DNA from: RZYP01 sp050256135
Lineage (GTDB): Bacteria; Bacillota; Negativicutes; Acidaminococcales; Acidaminococcaceae
Length of the DNA: 41,181 bases
Assembly (NCBI GenBank): GCA_050256135.1
Contig: JBFWIF010000007.1
Coordinates: forward strand, 1 to 41,181
Direction: 5' to 3'
This document shows positions 1 to 7,528 of the stretch, piece by piece. The notes under the pieces are model-generated. The model was not told the origin of the DNA, did no database searches, and worked only from the letters and a program-made list of their open reading frames with translations. A program made the position numbers and the translations under genes. The stretch's first letter is position 1, and each line of letters starts with the position of its first letter.

Positions 1-209
1 ATCTGTTCCAGACAGGAAAGATTGAAAAAATACGTGCAAACCGTATAAAATCTGAAGTTACGGCTATGATTAATGACCATATAAGCCGTTATGTTGATAC
101 TAAGATTATTGCTACCGAAGAATTTGCAAATACAATAGGCAGATTGCAAACAAGGGAAATAGATCCTTACTCAGTAGTAGATAAAATTGTTGATAGTGTC
201 CTTAAATGA
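1..209 (+). CDS. meaB: MeaB-type GTPase, C-terminal fragment
   Basis: This is the last 68 codons of a gene cut by the left edge; the frame runs from base 3 to a TGA at 207-209. The peptide ends in a basic helical stretch and then a segment with IDPYSVVDKIV, which resembles the C-terminal dimerisation arm of MeaB/ArgK GTPases. MeaB is the G-protein chaperone that protects and reloads B12-dependent methylmalonyl-CoA mutase. The position immediately upstream of methylmalonyl-CoA epimerase and decarboxylase genes supports this. The GTPase domain is outside the window, so the call rests on the tail and on context. The mutase genes are presumably further upstream. Confidence 0.72.
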   Translation, partial: LFQTGKIEKIRANRIKSEVTAMINDHISRYVDTKIIATEEFANTIGRLQTREIDPYSVVDKIVDSVLK

Positions 210-249
210 CATTATTAAATAGAAGCATATTTCTAAGGAGGAGATTTAC

Positions 250-657
250 ATGTTCAAATGTATCTGTGTTGATCACGTTGGTATTGCTTGCAAAGATTTA
301 GATGTTTCCAAAAAATTCTACACTGAGGTTCTTGGCCTGACTTGCACTGGTGAAGAAACTGTAGAAGAACAAAAAGTTAAAACTGTTTTTATTCCATGCG
401 GTGAGACTTTATTAGAACTTTTGGTTGCAACCTCTCCAGAAAGCCCAATTGCTAAATACATTGAGAAAAACGGCCAAGGCATCCAACACATGGCTATCCG
501 TGTTGATGACATTGAAGCTGCTATTGCTGATGTACAAGCAAAAGGCGGAGTTATGATTGATAAAGCACCTCGTGGCGGTGCTGGCGGAATGGATATTGCT
601 TTCGTTCATCCGAAATCTGTTGGCATTCTTCTGGAACTCAGCGCTCCTCATAAATAA
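250..657 (+). CDS. mce: Methylmalonyl-CoA epimerase
   Basis: A 135-residue protein of the vicinal-oxygen-chelate (glyoxalase-like) fold, the usual length for this enzyme. It interconverts (R)- and (S)-methylmalonyl-CoA, linking the B12 mutase to the decarboxylase. Two babab modules are visible. Likely metal ligands are H9 (VDHVGIA), H80 (GIQHMAI) and E129 near the C-terminus (ILLELSAP), with E56 (LLELL) a possible fourth. The ATG follows a strong AAGGAGGAG ribosome site at about 234-243. It lies 40 bases after meaB and 110 bases before mmdA, so it is probably co-transcribed with both. Other VOC enzymes are conceivable, but context makes epimerase by far the best call. Confidence 0.93.
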   Translation: MFKCICVDHVGIACKDLDVSKKFYTEVLGLTCTGEETVEEQKVKTVFIPCGETLLELLVATSPESPIAKYIEKNGQGIQHMAIRVDDIEAAIADVQAKGGVMIDKAPRGGAGGMDIAFVHPKSVGILLELSAPHK

Positions 658-767
658 TTTTAAGAAGCGCTGTTTGTTTGTCTCCCAAAGAGACAATTAT
701 GGTTGGCTACACCCACAATGTGGTGTAAATAAATTAGCTTACCCAATTTAGACGGAGGTGTAATGAT

Positions 768-2294
768 TTGTCTACTCAAGCAAGAATTGAGAAAATGATC
801 AAAAAATCCGAGAAGATCATGGCAGCAGGCGGCGAAAAACGTGTTGCAAAACAACATGAAAGCGGCAAACTGACTGCTCGTGAGAGAATCGCACTGCTCC
901 TTGATGAAGGCAGCTTTGTCGAACTCGACCGCTTCGTGCAACACCGTTGCACAAACTTCGGCATGGAAACAAAAGAACTTCCTGGTGAAGGCGTAACCAC
1001 TGGTTATGGTACTGTTGACGGCCGTTTAGTTTATGTATTCGCACAAGATTTCACTGTTGAAGGTGGTTCTCTTGGCGAAATGCATGCTGCTAAAATCGTA
1101 AAAGTACAACGTTTGTCACTCAAAATGGGTGCTCCACTCGTTGGTTTGAACGATTCCGGCGGTGCTCGTATCCAAGAAGCTATTGACGCTCTTGCAGGTT
1201 ACGGCAAAATTTTCTTCGAAAACACTATTGCTTCCGGCGTAGTTCCACAGATTTCTGCAATCATGGGACCATCTGCAGGCGGCGCAGTTTATTCTCCAGC
1301 TTTGACTGACTTCATCTACATGGTAAAGAACACCTCAAAAATGTTCATTACTGGTCCTGCAGTTGTTAAGTCTGTTACTGGCGAAGAAGTTACTCAAGAA
1401 CAACTCGGTGGCGCAATGACTCACAACTCCACTTCTGGTGTTGCTCATTTTGCTGCTGAAAACGATGAAGATTGCTTGCAACAAATTCGTTATCTCTTGA
1501 GCTTCCTTCCTTCCAACAACATGGAACCAGCTGCAATCGTTGAAACTGGCGATGACCCGATGAGAACTGATGATGCTTTGAATACATTGCTTCCAGATAA
1601 CTCAAACCAAGCTTATGACATGAAAGATGTTATTAAGAGCATTGTTGACAATGGTGAATTCTACGAGTCCCAACAATATTGGGCAACTAATATTATTACT
1701 TGCTTTGCACGTATGGACGGACAAACCGTAGGTATCATTGCTAACCAACCAAAAGTAATGGCTGGCTGCCTGGATATCAATGCATCCGATAAATCTTCCC
1801 GTTTCATTCGTTTCTGCGATGCTTTCAACATTCCTTTGTTGAACCTCGTTGACGTTCCTGGCTTCTTGCCTGGTACTAACCAAGAATACGGCGGTATCAT
1901 TCGTCATGGCGCTAAAATGCTTTATGCATATTCTGAAGCTACTGTTCCAAAGATTACTTTGGTTACACGTAAAGCTTATGGCGGATCTTATTTGGCAATG
2001 TGCTCCCAAGATCTTGGTGCTGACCAAGTTATTGCATGGCCTACTGCTGAAATCGCAGTTATGGGACCTGCAGGCGCTGCTAACATTATCTTTAGAAAAG
2101 ATCCTGATGTACAAGCTAAGACTGAAGAGTACATCGAAAACTTTGCAACTCCTTACCAAGCTGCTATCCGCGGTATGGTTGACATGGTTATCGAACCTAA
2201 AGATTCCCGTCCTACCATCATCAACGCATTGCATATGCTTGAATCCAAACGTGAAACCCGCCCGGCAAAACGCCATGGCAATATTCCACTTTAA
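768..2294 (+). CDS. mmdA: Methylmalonyl-CoA decarboxylase alpha subunit (carboxyltransferase)
   Basis: A 508-residue biotin-dependent acyl-CoA carboxyltransferase, close to the usual 510-515. It moves the carboxyl group of (S)-methylmalonyl-CoA onto biotin of MmdC, releasing propionyl-CoA. N- and C-terminal crotonase-like halves are visible, with glycine-rich oxyanion segments such as NDSGGARIQEA, IMGPSAGGAVYSPAL, VDVPGFLPG and KAYGGSYLAM. Translation must begin at TTG (768-770): GGAGGTG at 754-760 is correctly spaced from it, and the nearby ATG at 764 is out of frame. Codon use looks strongly biased, as expected of an abundant catabolic enzyme. It begins the mmdA-mmdD-mmdC-mmdB run. A propionyl-CoA carboxylase beta chain is the alternative, disfavoured by the adjacent membrane subunits. 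Confidence 0.95.
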   Translation: MSTQARIEKMIKKSEKIMAAGGEKRVAKQHESGKLTARERIALLLDEGSFVELDRFVQHRCTNFGMETKELPGEGVTTGYGTVDGRLVYVFAQDFTVEGGSLGEMHAAKIVKVQRLSLKMGAPLVGLNDSGGARIQEAIDALAGYGKIFFENTIASGVVPQISAIMGPSAGGAVYSPALTDFIYMVKNTSKMFITGPAVVKSVTGEEVTQEQLGGAMTHNSTSGVAHFAAENDEDCLQQIRYLLSFLPSNNMEPAAIVETGDDPMRTDDALNTLLPDNSNQAYDMKDVIKSIVDNGEFYESQQYWATNIITCFARMDGQTVGIIANQPKVMAGCLDINASDKSSRFIRFCDAFNIPLLNLVDVPGFLPGTNQEYGGIIRHGAKMLYAYSEATVPKITLVTRKAYGGSYLAMCSQDLGADQVIAWPTAEIAVMGPAGAANIIFRKDPDVQAKTEEYIENFATPYQAAIRGMVDMVIEPKDSRPTIINALHMLESKRETRPAKRHGNIPL

Positions 2295-2348
2295 TATTCA
2301 GCATATTGCTTAAATGTTCATTAAAATATAGAACGTGAGGTGAATTAA

Positions 2349-2702
2349 ATGGGAGGACCTGTAACAACTAACCCTTGGTTGATAGCTATTATCAACATGA
2401 CTATAGTGTTTGCAGTTTTGATTGCTTTGGGCGTAATCATGAGCGCTATTCAATTGCTTGACCCAACTCAAAAAAAAAGTGCTAAACCAGCAGTAGCACC
2501 TGCTGCAGCACCTAAAGCTGCTGCCCCAGCACCTGTTGCCGCTAAGAAAGATGATGCTGAAGTAATAGCTGTTATCACAGCTGCAATAGTAGCTGCTGGT
2601 TATTCCAGCTCACAGATTGCCTGCATAACCCGTTTGTCGGCAGCAGGTTGGTCACAAAATGCTCGTATTGAGGCTATCAGCGCTCGTAAAGAATGTTTCT
2701 AA
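2349..2702 (+). CDS. mmdD: Methylmalonyl-CoA decarboxylase delta subunit
   Basis: A 117-residue OadG/MmdD-type subunit that anchors and assembles the decarboxylase on the inner membrane. One hydrophobic helix lies at about residues 10-34. A flexible Ala/Pro/Lys linker follows (about 40-72). The charged C-terminal segment ends AGWSQNARIEAISARKE, the type of sequence that contacts the carboxyltransferase subunit. It sits 54 bases after mmdA with a GTGAGGTG-like ribosome site. No separate epsilon gene is present, so the complex appears to be the four-subunit form. Assignment depends on architecture plus its place between mmdA and mmdC. Confidence 0.88.
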   Translation: MGGPVTTNPWLIAIINMTIVFAVLIALGVIMSAIQLLDPTQKKSAKPAVAPAAAPKAAAPAPVAAKKDDAEVIAVITAAIVAAGYSSSQIACITRLSAAGWSQNARIEAISARKECF

Positions 2703-2747
2703 TTTTAATTAATGCGAAATAAAGTATTTTAAGGGGGATTTTTATTC

Positions 2748-3143
2748 ATGAAAAAGTTCAACATTACTGTTAATGGTACTGCTTATGAAGTAGAAGTTGA
2801 AGAAGTAGGCGGCGCTGTTAGCGCAGCTCCTAAAGCAGCTCCTAAAGCTGCTCCAGCTGCTGCTCCGGCTCCAGCTCCTAAAGCTGCTCCAGCTCCAGCT
2901 CCAGCTGCTGCTGCTGCTCCTGTTGCTGCAGGTGCAACCGTTGTAAGTGCTCCAATGCCTGGTAAAGTATTGTCCGTAGCTGTAAAAGCTGGCGATGCAG
3001 TTAAAGCTGGCGACGTTCTTATGATTCTTGAAGCTATGAAAATGCAAAACGAAATCATGGCTCCGGCAGACGGCACTGTTTCCGAAGTTCGTGTAACCGC
3101 TGGTCAAAACGTTAACACTGGCGACCCAATGATCGTTCTGTAA
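2748..3143 (+). CDS. mmdC: Methylmalonyl-CoA decarboxylase gamma subunit (biotin carrier)
   Basis: A 131-residue biotin carboxyl carrier protein. The N-terminal 20 residues form a short beta segment. Residues about 25-60 are an Ala/Pro/Lys linker encoded by repetitive GCT/CCA-rich DNA. The C-terminal 70 residues are a biotinyl domain with the EAMKM motif, in which K98 is the biotin acceptor. It carries the carboxyl group from MmdA to the membrane subunit MmdB. AAGGGGG precedes the ATG. A short decayed copy of its last codons lies 86 bases downstream (see 3186-3229). Confidence 0.95.
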   Translation: MKKFNITVNGTAYEVEVEEVGGAVSAAPKAAPKAAPAAAPAPAPKAAPAPAPAAAAAPVAAGATVVSAPMPGKVLSVAVKAGDAVKAGDVLMILEAMKMQNEIMAPADGTVSEVRVTAGQNVNTGDPMIVL

Positions 3144-3185
3144 TCTGAGTTTTAACAATTTAATATTTACTAAGCTAGCATAAGC

Positions 3186-3229
3186 GCTTCGCAAAATGTC
3201 ACTTCGGTGACCCGATGACCGTTCTCTAG
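3186..3229 (+). pseudogene. Decayed second copy of the mmdC 3' end
   Basis: Forty-four bases resemble the last fifteen codons of mmdC (3099-3143), displaced 86 bases downstream. By hand alignment about 31 of 45 positions agree with one gapped base. In the last seven codons the differences fall mostly at third positions, so the peptide reads GDPMTVL-stop against GDPMIVL-stop. The pattern looks like an old tandem duplication of a biotin-carrier tail followed by loss of the rest. No start codon or complete domain remains. Confidence 0.5.
3198..3211 (+). other. Intercistronic hairpin with UUCG tetraloop
   Basis: GTCAC (3198-3202) and GTGAC (3207-3211) form a perfect 5-bp stem closing a TTCG loop, giving C(UUCG)G, a very stable RNA tetraloop context. 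A weaker GCG/CGC stem lies just upstream (about 3184-3192). It lies between mmdC and mmdB with no U-tract, so it is more likely a processing or stability element than a terminator. It falls inside the decayed mmdC-like segment. Confidence 0.45.
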
Positions 3230-3317
3230 TCGGACTTGTTTGGCTGACGAGTGTTTTGAATGGAGCATTAAGCATAGCTTTTTCAACGTCATTTATTATA
3301 TTTTAGGAGGCTATTAA

Positions 3318-4448
3318 ATGGACGCTTTTATTGTTGCCTTACAGGCAATATGGGGTGACAGCGGTTTTGCGTCATTTACCATGGGTAATGCCATCATGAT
3401 CTTAGTTGGTATTGTTCTCTTATACTTGGCTATTGGTAAAGGCTTTGAACCACTTCTCTTATCTCCTATTGCTTTTGGCTGTCTTTTGGCTAATATCCCT
3501 AAGACCGGGTTCGAAACTGATCCTGGTGTTATGCAAGTAATACTCTATGGAATACATCATGAAGTATTCCCACCGTTGATTTTCCTTGGTGTTGGCGCGA
3601 TGACCGACTTCGGTCCGTTGCTTGCTAATCCAAAGACATTGCTTTTGGGCGCTGCAGCTCAGGCAGGTGTATTCATTTCTTTGCTCGGCGCTATGTTCCT
3701 GGGCTTTACTGTTCAGGAAGCAGCTGCTATCGGTATCATCGGTGGTGCTGACGGCCCGACCGCAATCTATTTGGCTGCTAAGATGGCCCCGAACCTTCTC
3801 GGTGCTATCGCGGTTGCTGCATACTCCTACATGTCTTTGGTTCCATTGATTCAACCGCCAATCATGAAACTTTTCACTTCTGAAGCTGACCGCAAAATTG
3901 TTATGGAACAATTGCGCCCAGTAAGTAAATTTGAAAAGATTGTATTCCCGGTTGTAACAACTATCGTAATCAGCTTACTTTTGCCACCAGTTACCGCTCT
4001 TATCGGTATGCTGATGCTTGGTAACCTGTTCAAAGAAGCTGGCTGCCTGGATCGTCTTTCCGATACTGCACAAAATGCTTTGATGAACACTGTAACCATC
4101 ATGTTGGCAACTGGTACTGGTTTGACTATGAAAGCTGACAGCTTCCTTAACTATCAAACCATTCTGATTATCATCCTTGGTCTTATTGCATTTGCCGCAG
4201 GTACCGCAGCAGGCGTTATCTTCGGGCAAATTATGAAAAAGATGAGCGGCGGTAAAATTAATCCATTGATTGGTTCTGCCGGTGTATCCGCAGTTCCAAT
4301 GGCTGCACGCGTATCTCAGATCGTAGGACAAAAAGCTAATCCTTCAAACTTCCTGCTTATGCATGCTATGGGACCTAACGTTGCCGGTGTTATCGGTACC
4401 GCTGTAGCGGCTGGCGCTATGCTTGCTATGGTTGGCGCATCAAAATAA
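3318..4448 (+). CDS. mmdB: Methylmalonyl-CoA decarboxylase beta subunit (Na+ pump)
   Basis: A 376-residue polytopic inner-membrane protein, the expected length for MmdB/OadB/GcdB. It decarboxylates carboxybiotin-MmdC and couples this to export of Na+. The conserved segment GGADGPTAIYLAAKMAP (D145) corresponds to the region holding the essential ion-binding aspartate in OadB-type pumps. A second conserved segment near the C-terminus, PLIGSAGVSAVPMAARVSQ, is also typical. Hydrophobic segments run through the whole protein. TAGGAGG precedes the ATG. The gene closes the mmd cluster and is followed by a hairpin. Confidence 0.95.
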   Translation: MDAFIVALQAIWGDSGFASFTMGNAIMILVGIVLLYLAIGKGFEPLLLSPIAFGCLLANIPKTGFETDPGVMQVILYGIHHEVFPPLIFLGVGAMTDFGPLLANPKTLLLGAAAQAGVFISLLGAMFLGFTVQEAAAIGIIGGADGPTAIYLAAKMAPNLLGAIAVAAYSYMSLVPLIQPPIMKLFTSEADRKIVMEQLRPVSKFEKIVFPVVTTIVISLLLPPVTALIGMLMLGNLFKEAGCLDRLSDTAQNALMNTVTIMLATGTGLTMKADSFLNYQTILIIILGLIAFAAGTAAGVIFGQIMKKMSGGKINPLIGSAGVSAVPMAARVSQIVGQKANPSNFLLMHAMGPNVAGVIGTAVAAGAMLAMVGASK

Positions 4449-4473
4449 TCCTTGTTGATTTAAACGGCTTTCC

Positions 4474-4512
4474 ACATCGGTTACTGCTTTCGGCGCAGTA
4501 ACCGGGTGTTTG
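4474..4512 (+). terminator. Hairpin terminator after mmdB
   Basis: CGGTTACTGC (4478-4487) pairs perfectly with GCAGTAACCG (4495-4504) around a 7-base loop, and the stem extends through ACA/TGT with one bulge. The U-tract is poor (GTGTTTG), so termination may be partial. That would let some transcript enter the downstream dicarboxylate transporter. Confidence 0.6.
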
Positions 4513-4621
4513 CCTGATGTTAATTAATCAGCAGGATTGACAACTAAAAATTGCAAGTATGGGCGTCAGATCCTCTGATTGATTCAACATAAATTTTACC
4601 CACAAAAAAGGAGGATGAATT

Positions 4622-5899
4622 ATGACACCTGCAGTAAAATGTCTCATCTTGTTGGCTGTTATTGCCCTATTTTTTATTACTGAAATGATTCCATTGGCAA
4701 TCACAGCAATGGGCGGTGCTATCGCCTGTGGTCTTCTTGGCTTTATTCCTACTAAAATGGTTTTCTCCGGTTTGTCTAATTCTACAGTTGTATTGTTTGC
4801 CGGTATGTTCGTTGTTGGCGCAGCTATGTTCCATACTGGTCTTGCACAAAAGATTGGTGCTGGCGTTGTAAAAGTTTCCGGTACTGGCGAAAACAGCTTG
4901 ATGTTCGGTATCATGCTCGTTGCTGCCGGTCTTTCCGCAGTTCTTTCCAACACTGGTACTTCTGCATGCTTGTTGCCAGTTGTTCTTGGTATCTGCGCAG
5001 CTGCAAAAATTCCGGCTTCCCGTCAATTAATGCCATTGGCATTCGCAGCTGGTCTTGGTGGTACAATCACAATGGTTGGTACACCACCTAATATCATTGC
5101 TAACGGTGCATTGCAGGCTGCTGGCATTTCTAATACTTTTGGCTTCTTCGAATACGCTAAAGCAGGTATTCCTCTTACTGTTGCCGGTATTCTTTACATG
5201 ATGTTTATCGGTAAACATTTGTTGCCGAAAACTGAACTTGCCGCTGATCAGGAAATCGAGCAAGAAATCGAAGCTTCTTCAACAAGTGTTACAAAACAAT
5301 ATATTGCTGCTGCAATTATTGTAGTAGTTGTCCTTGTTATGGCTTTGAACCTTAAATGGATTACTCTTCCTATGGCAGCAATCATTGGTGCTATCGTTGC
5401 GGTATTAACCGGCTGCTTGACTGAAAAGCAAGCTTACGCTTCTATCGACTGGGTTACTATCTTCCTGTTTGCTGGTATGATGCCTGTTTCCACCGCTATG
5501 GATAAAACAGGTGCTGGCAAACTTATTGCAGGCTGGACAGTTAGTTTAATGGGTGGATCTCCTTCCCCATTGCTGGTAACAGGTGTACTCTTTATTCTTT
5601 CCTGTTTCCTGACCCAATTCATGTCCAACACAGCTTCTGCAGCTTTGTTGTGCCCAATCGGTATTGCTATTTCTCAAAAATTGGGTGCTGATCCTAAAGC
5701 AGTTTTGATGGCTATTGCAATGGCTGCATCTTGCGCATTTGCAACTCCTGTTGGAACTCCTCCAAACACTTTGGTGCTTGGACCTGGCGGATACAAATTC
5801 ATGGACTATGTAAAAGCTGGTACTGGTCTGGTTATAGTATCCTTCATTGTATGTCTCATCGTTATTCCAATTGCTTGGCCATTCTTCCCAGGCAAATAA
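4622..5899 (+). CDS. SLC13/DASS family Na+/dicarboxylate symporter
   Basis: A 425-residue transporter of the divalent anion:Na+ symporter family. Both inverted-repeat halves are visible: an SNT motif at SNTGTSACLLPV followed by TMVGTPPNIIANG, and MSNTASAALLCPIG followed by TPVGTPPNTLVLG. These loops bind Na+ and substrate carboxylates in VcINDY. About eleven hydrophobic segments are present, with a charged cytoplasmic loop near residues 205-225. AAAGGAGG precedes the ATG. Placed directly after the Na+-pumping decarboxylase, it is most likely the succinate (or other C4-dicarboxylate) uptake system driven by the Na+ gradient. Substrate is inferred, not read from the sequence. Confidence 0.88.
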   Translation: MTPAVKCLILLAVIALFFITEMIPLAITAMGGAIACGLLGFIPTKMVFSGLSNSTVVLFAGMFVVGAAMFHTGLAQKIGAGVVKVSGTGENSLMFGIMLVAAGLSAVLSNTGTSACLLPVVLGICAAAKIPASRQLMPLAFAAGLGGTITMVGTPPNIIANGALQAAGISNTFGFFEYAKAGIPLTVAGILYMMFIGKHLLPKTELAADQEIEQEIEASSTSVTKQYIAAAIIVVVVLVMALNLKWITLPMAAIIGAIVAVLTGCLTEKQAYASIDWVTIFLFAGMMPVSTAMDKTGAGKLIAGWTVSLMGGSPSPLLVTGVLFILSCFLTQFMSNTASAALLCPIGIAISQKLGADPKAVLMAIAMAASCAFATPVGTPPNTLVLGPGGYKFMDYVKAGTGLVIVSFIVCLIVIPIAWPFFPGK

Positions 5900-5936
5900 T
5901 TTATGTGTCGTAGTTAAGCTACAAAATGTTATTCAT

Positions 5937-5994
5937 AATAAGGGGCTGTTTCCACACTGGTTCGTAATATGTGTGGGCAGCCCCTTATTCTTTA
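5937..5994 (+). terminator. Long rho-independent terminator after the DASS gene
   Basis: AATAAGGGGCTG (5937-5948) pairs exactly with CAGCCCCTTATT (5978-5989). An inner CCACAC/GTGTGG pairing extends the structure, and a T-rich run (TTATTCTTT) follows. It ends the mmd/dicarboxylate transport block. Confidence 0.88.
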
Positions 5995-6068
5995 AATGTA
6001 TATTATTGTTCTACATAAAAACTTTTGCAGGTATTGGCTAAGAAAATATATCAAAAAACCCTGGAATT

Positions 6069-6077
6069 TGCTATAAT
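6069..6077 (+). promoter_or_regulatory. Extended -10 promoter candidate
   Basis: TGC-TATAAT (6069-6077) is an extended -10 box with a consensus hexamer. The -35 region (about 6049-6054) is poor. It lies about 90 bases before the 6166 gene and just after a terminator, which is the expected place for a promoter. Confidence 0.45.
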
Positions 6078-6165
6078 AAAATCGGAATACAATATTACAT
6101 AGAAGTTTATATTCAGTATTATCGCAGCAATAAATTTCGTTAAATTATTCGGAGGGGTTTAGGGT

Positions 6166-6660
6166 ATGGAGTTGTATCGAGAAGAATCTTCTGTTAGTGC
6201 AGAAAGAAAAATATATATGATTGGTGCCTTGGCATTAATTGGTGCGTCCTTCATATATGAAGGCCACAATGCTTACTTTTTAGGAAAACCCAATTTTTTA
6301 GGAATAGGTTATAGTATTTTATTTCTCGTGTTATGGTTTTGGCGTTGTTGGTTTAGATATACATATATTTTAACTGAAACTGAATTCATTATTATTAGTC
6401 ATGGCTTGGGAATAAAAAGAACCTATGTTGTTCAGTTGAGTGATACAGAGAGTTTTACTAATAATTATGTGCGCAGTTTTTTTAAAAAGACTAAAATTAG
6501 TCATTATATTCACCGCTATTCATCTATGGATCCAAATCCGCAGCGTTTGTTTGTTTTTAGAGAGAAAAAGCACATGGCTGCGGTGATTTTCAAAGGCAGC
6601 GATAGGTTTATGCGGGAACTAAAAAAACTTATGCCAGGTAAATTTTTAAACTTTTCTTAA
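6166..6660 (+). CDS. Membrane protein with PH-like C-terminal domain, function unknown
   Basis: A 164-residue protein I do not recognise by name. Two hydrophobic helices lie at about residues 18-36 and 43-60. A soluble, beta-rich, basic region follows that begins YTYILTETEFIIISHGLGIKRT, the pattern of bacterial PH-like (YdbS/YcxB-type) membrane proteins. GGAGGGG precedes the ATG by eight bases. It starts a tight run of small membrane-protein genes (6166-7528) flanked by a terminator upstream and non-coding DNA downstream. The PH-like assignment is inferred from the pattern, and no function is proposed. Confidence 0.7.
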   Translation: MELYREESSVSAERKIYMIGALALIGASFIYEGHNAYFLGKPNFLGIGYSILFLVLWFWRCWFRYTYILTETEFIIISHGLGIKRTYVVQLSDTESFTNNYVRSFFKKTKISHYIHRYSSMDPNPQRLFVFREKKHMAAVIFKGSDRFMRELKKLMPGKFLNFS

Positions 6661-6708
6661 ATTAATGCTTGTCACTCAATAATTTTCTATTACAGGAGGT
6701 TTGTCTTT

Positions 6709-6984
6709 ATGACAGAAACAACCAATATTGAAACGGTCAACAGGATTTTACAGGTTTTCATTTTTTCTTTTGTATATATTTTTGTAGTTGCAAGGGCAAT
6801 TGGTTCGGAAAACAAACTTAAATGGTTTAAACGTCGTACAAAGCAAACATTTTTTAACAGAAAAGGTTTTTTGGGTGAATATATTAATTTTGGTTATCCA
6901 AGAACTTGGCAGGGTGTAGCTGTATTCTTTGCAATTTATGGTGTAATTATTGGTGTTGGGTATTTGTATGTATTTGCATACTAA
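6709..6984 (+). CDS. Small two-helix membrane protein, unknown
   Basis: A 91-residue protein with hydrophobic segments at about 14-30 and 68-90, separated by a basic loop (KLKWFKRRTKQ, then an FNRKGF segment). The ATG follows ACAGGAGG with good spacing. It lies 48 bases after the 6166 gene and 32 bases before the 7017 gene, so the three are likely one operon. I see no recognisable family motif. Confidence that it is a real gene comes from the ribosome site, spacing and coherent topology. Confidence 0.65.
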   Translation: MTETTNIETVNRILQVFIFSFVYIFVVARAIGSENKLKWFKRRTKQTFFNRKGFLGEYINFGYPRTWQGVAVFFAIYGVIIGVGYLYVFAY

Positions 6985-7016
6985 AAGTATAAACCCTGTC
7001 CGGAGGAGTTGAGAAT

Positions 7017-7412
7017 ATGCCTGGAATTCAAGGCATTATAGTGGAACGAAAAGGCGAAAGAGCCAAGGTGAAAACTGTTCAGAATAATAGTGAAGTCAAG
7101 AATTTGCCTAAATATCTTGATTGCTGGAATAAAATAGAGGCTAAGGAAGGCATGAAAGTAAAGATAGAGATGCAGGAATTAGACGAAAAGAAAGCGCGAA
7201 TGATTATTTATAGCATACCAACACTTTTCGCTTTAGCAGGGGCAACCTTTGGCAAAGTAATGGCTTCTTATTTTTCTTGGGATATTATCTGGACAATTAT
7301 TGGTAGTACTATTTTTTGGCTTTTTATGGGATTAACCTATACAGCGACATTTCGCCGTGATGCAGTAAGAAAAGGGGAACAACCAGTTATTGTGGATGTT
7401 ATCTATGATTAA
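7017..7412 (+). CDS. RseC/MucC-like membrane protein
   Basis: A 131-residue protein. An N-terminal beta segment (GIQGIIVERKGERAKVKT) is followed by a short charged region with KEGMKVKIEM, then two transmembrane helices (about 65-85 and 90-108) and a short cytoplasmic tail. This order resembles the RseC/MucC family (SoxR-reducing system component). Unlike typical members, it lacks the cysteine cluster after the first strand and keeps only one cysteine (DCW). CGGAGG precedes the ATG. Its stop overlaps the start of a 38-codon ORF. The family call is tentative; function here is unknown. Confidence 0.6.
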   Translation: MPGIQGIIVERKGERAKVKTVQNNSEVKNLPKYLDCWNKIEAKEGMKVKIEMQELDEKKARMIIYSIPTLFALAGATFGKVMASYFSWDIIWTIIGSTIFWLFMGLTYTATFRRDAVRKGEQPVIVDVIYD

Positions 7413-7528
7413 TGATAGATAACTTAAGGGCGTTAGCGAAAAGATTAAACAAACTATTGCTCTTTAGTGCTGTTTTCGTAATCTGCGGATTTATATGTGA
7501 TTATCTATTTTTAGTCATTTCGTCATAA
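7412..7528 (+). CDS. 38-residue coupled membrane peptide (candidate small gene)
   Basis: An ORF of 38 codons whose ATG shares a base with the TAA of the preceding RseC-like gene (TAATG), the classic arrangement for translational coupling. The peptide has a basic amphipathic N-terminus (NLRALAKRLNK) and a hydrophobic segment (about 15-36) containing two cysteines and one aspartate. There is no strong ribosome site of its own. It could be the last gene of the 6166-7412 cluster or a chance ORF; length and lack of homology limit certainty. Confidence 0.42.
   Translation: MIDNLRALAKRLNKLLLFSAVFVICGFICDYLFLVISS

Noticed and set aside
1602..2276. Long minus-strand ORF (224 codons) inside mmdA
   Set aside because: It is an antisense shadow of a strongly codon-biased gene, with no ribosome site and no recognisable protein features.
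2820..2935. Repetitive GCT/CCA DNA in mmdC as a repeat array
   Set aside because: It encodes the Ala/Pro linker normal for biotin carrier subunits; no CRISPR-like unit and spacer pattern exists here or elsewhere in the window.
4537..4564. TTGACA at 4537 as the -35 of a promoter for the DASS gene
   Set aside because: The -10 position at 17-base spacing is TGGGCG, with no acceptable hexamer near it.
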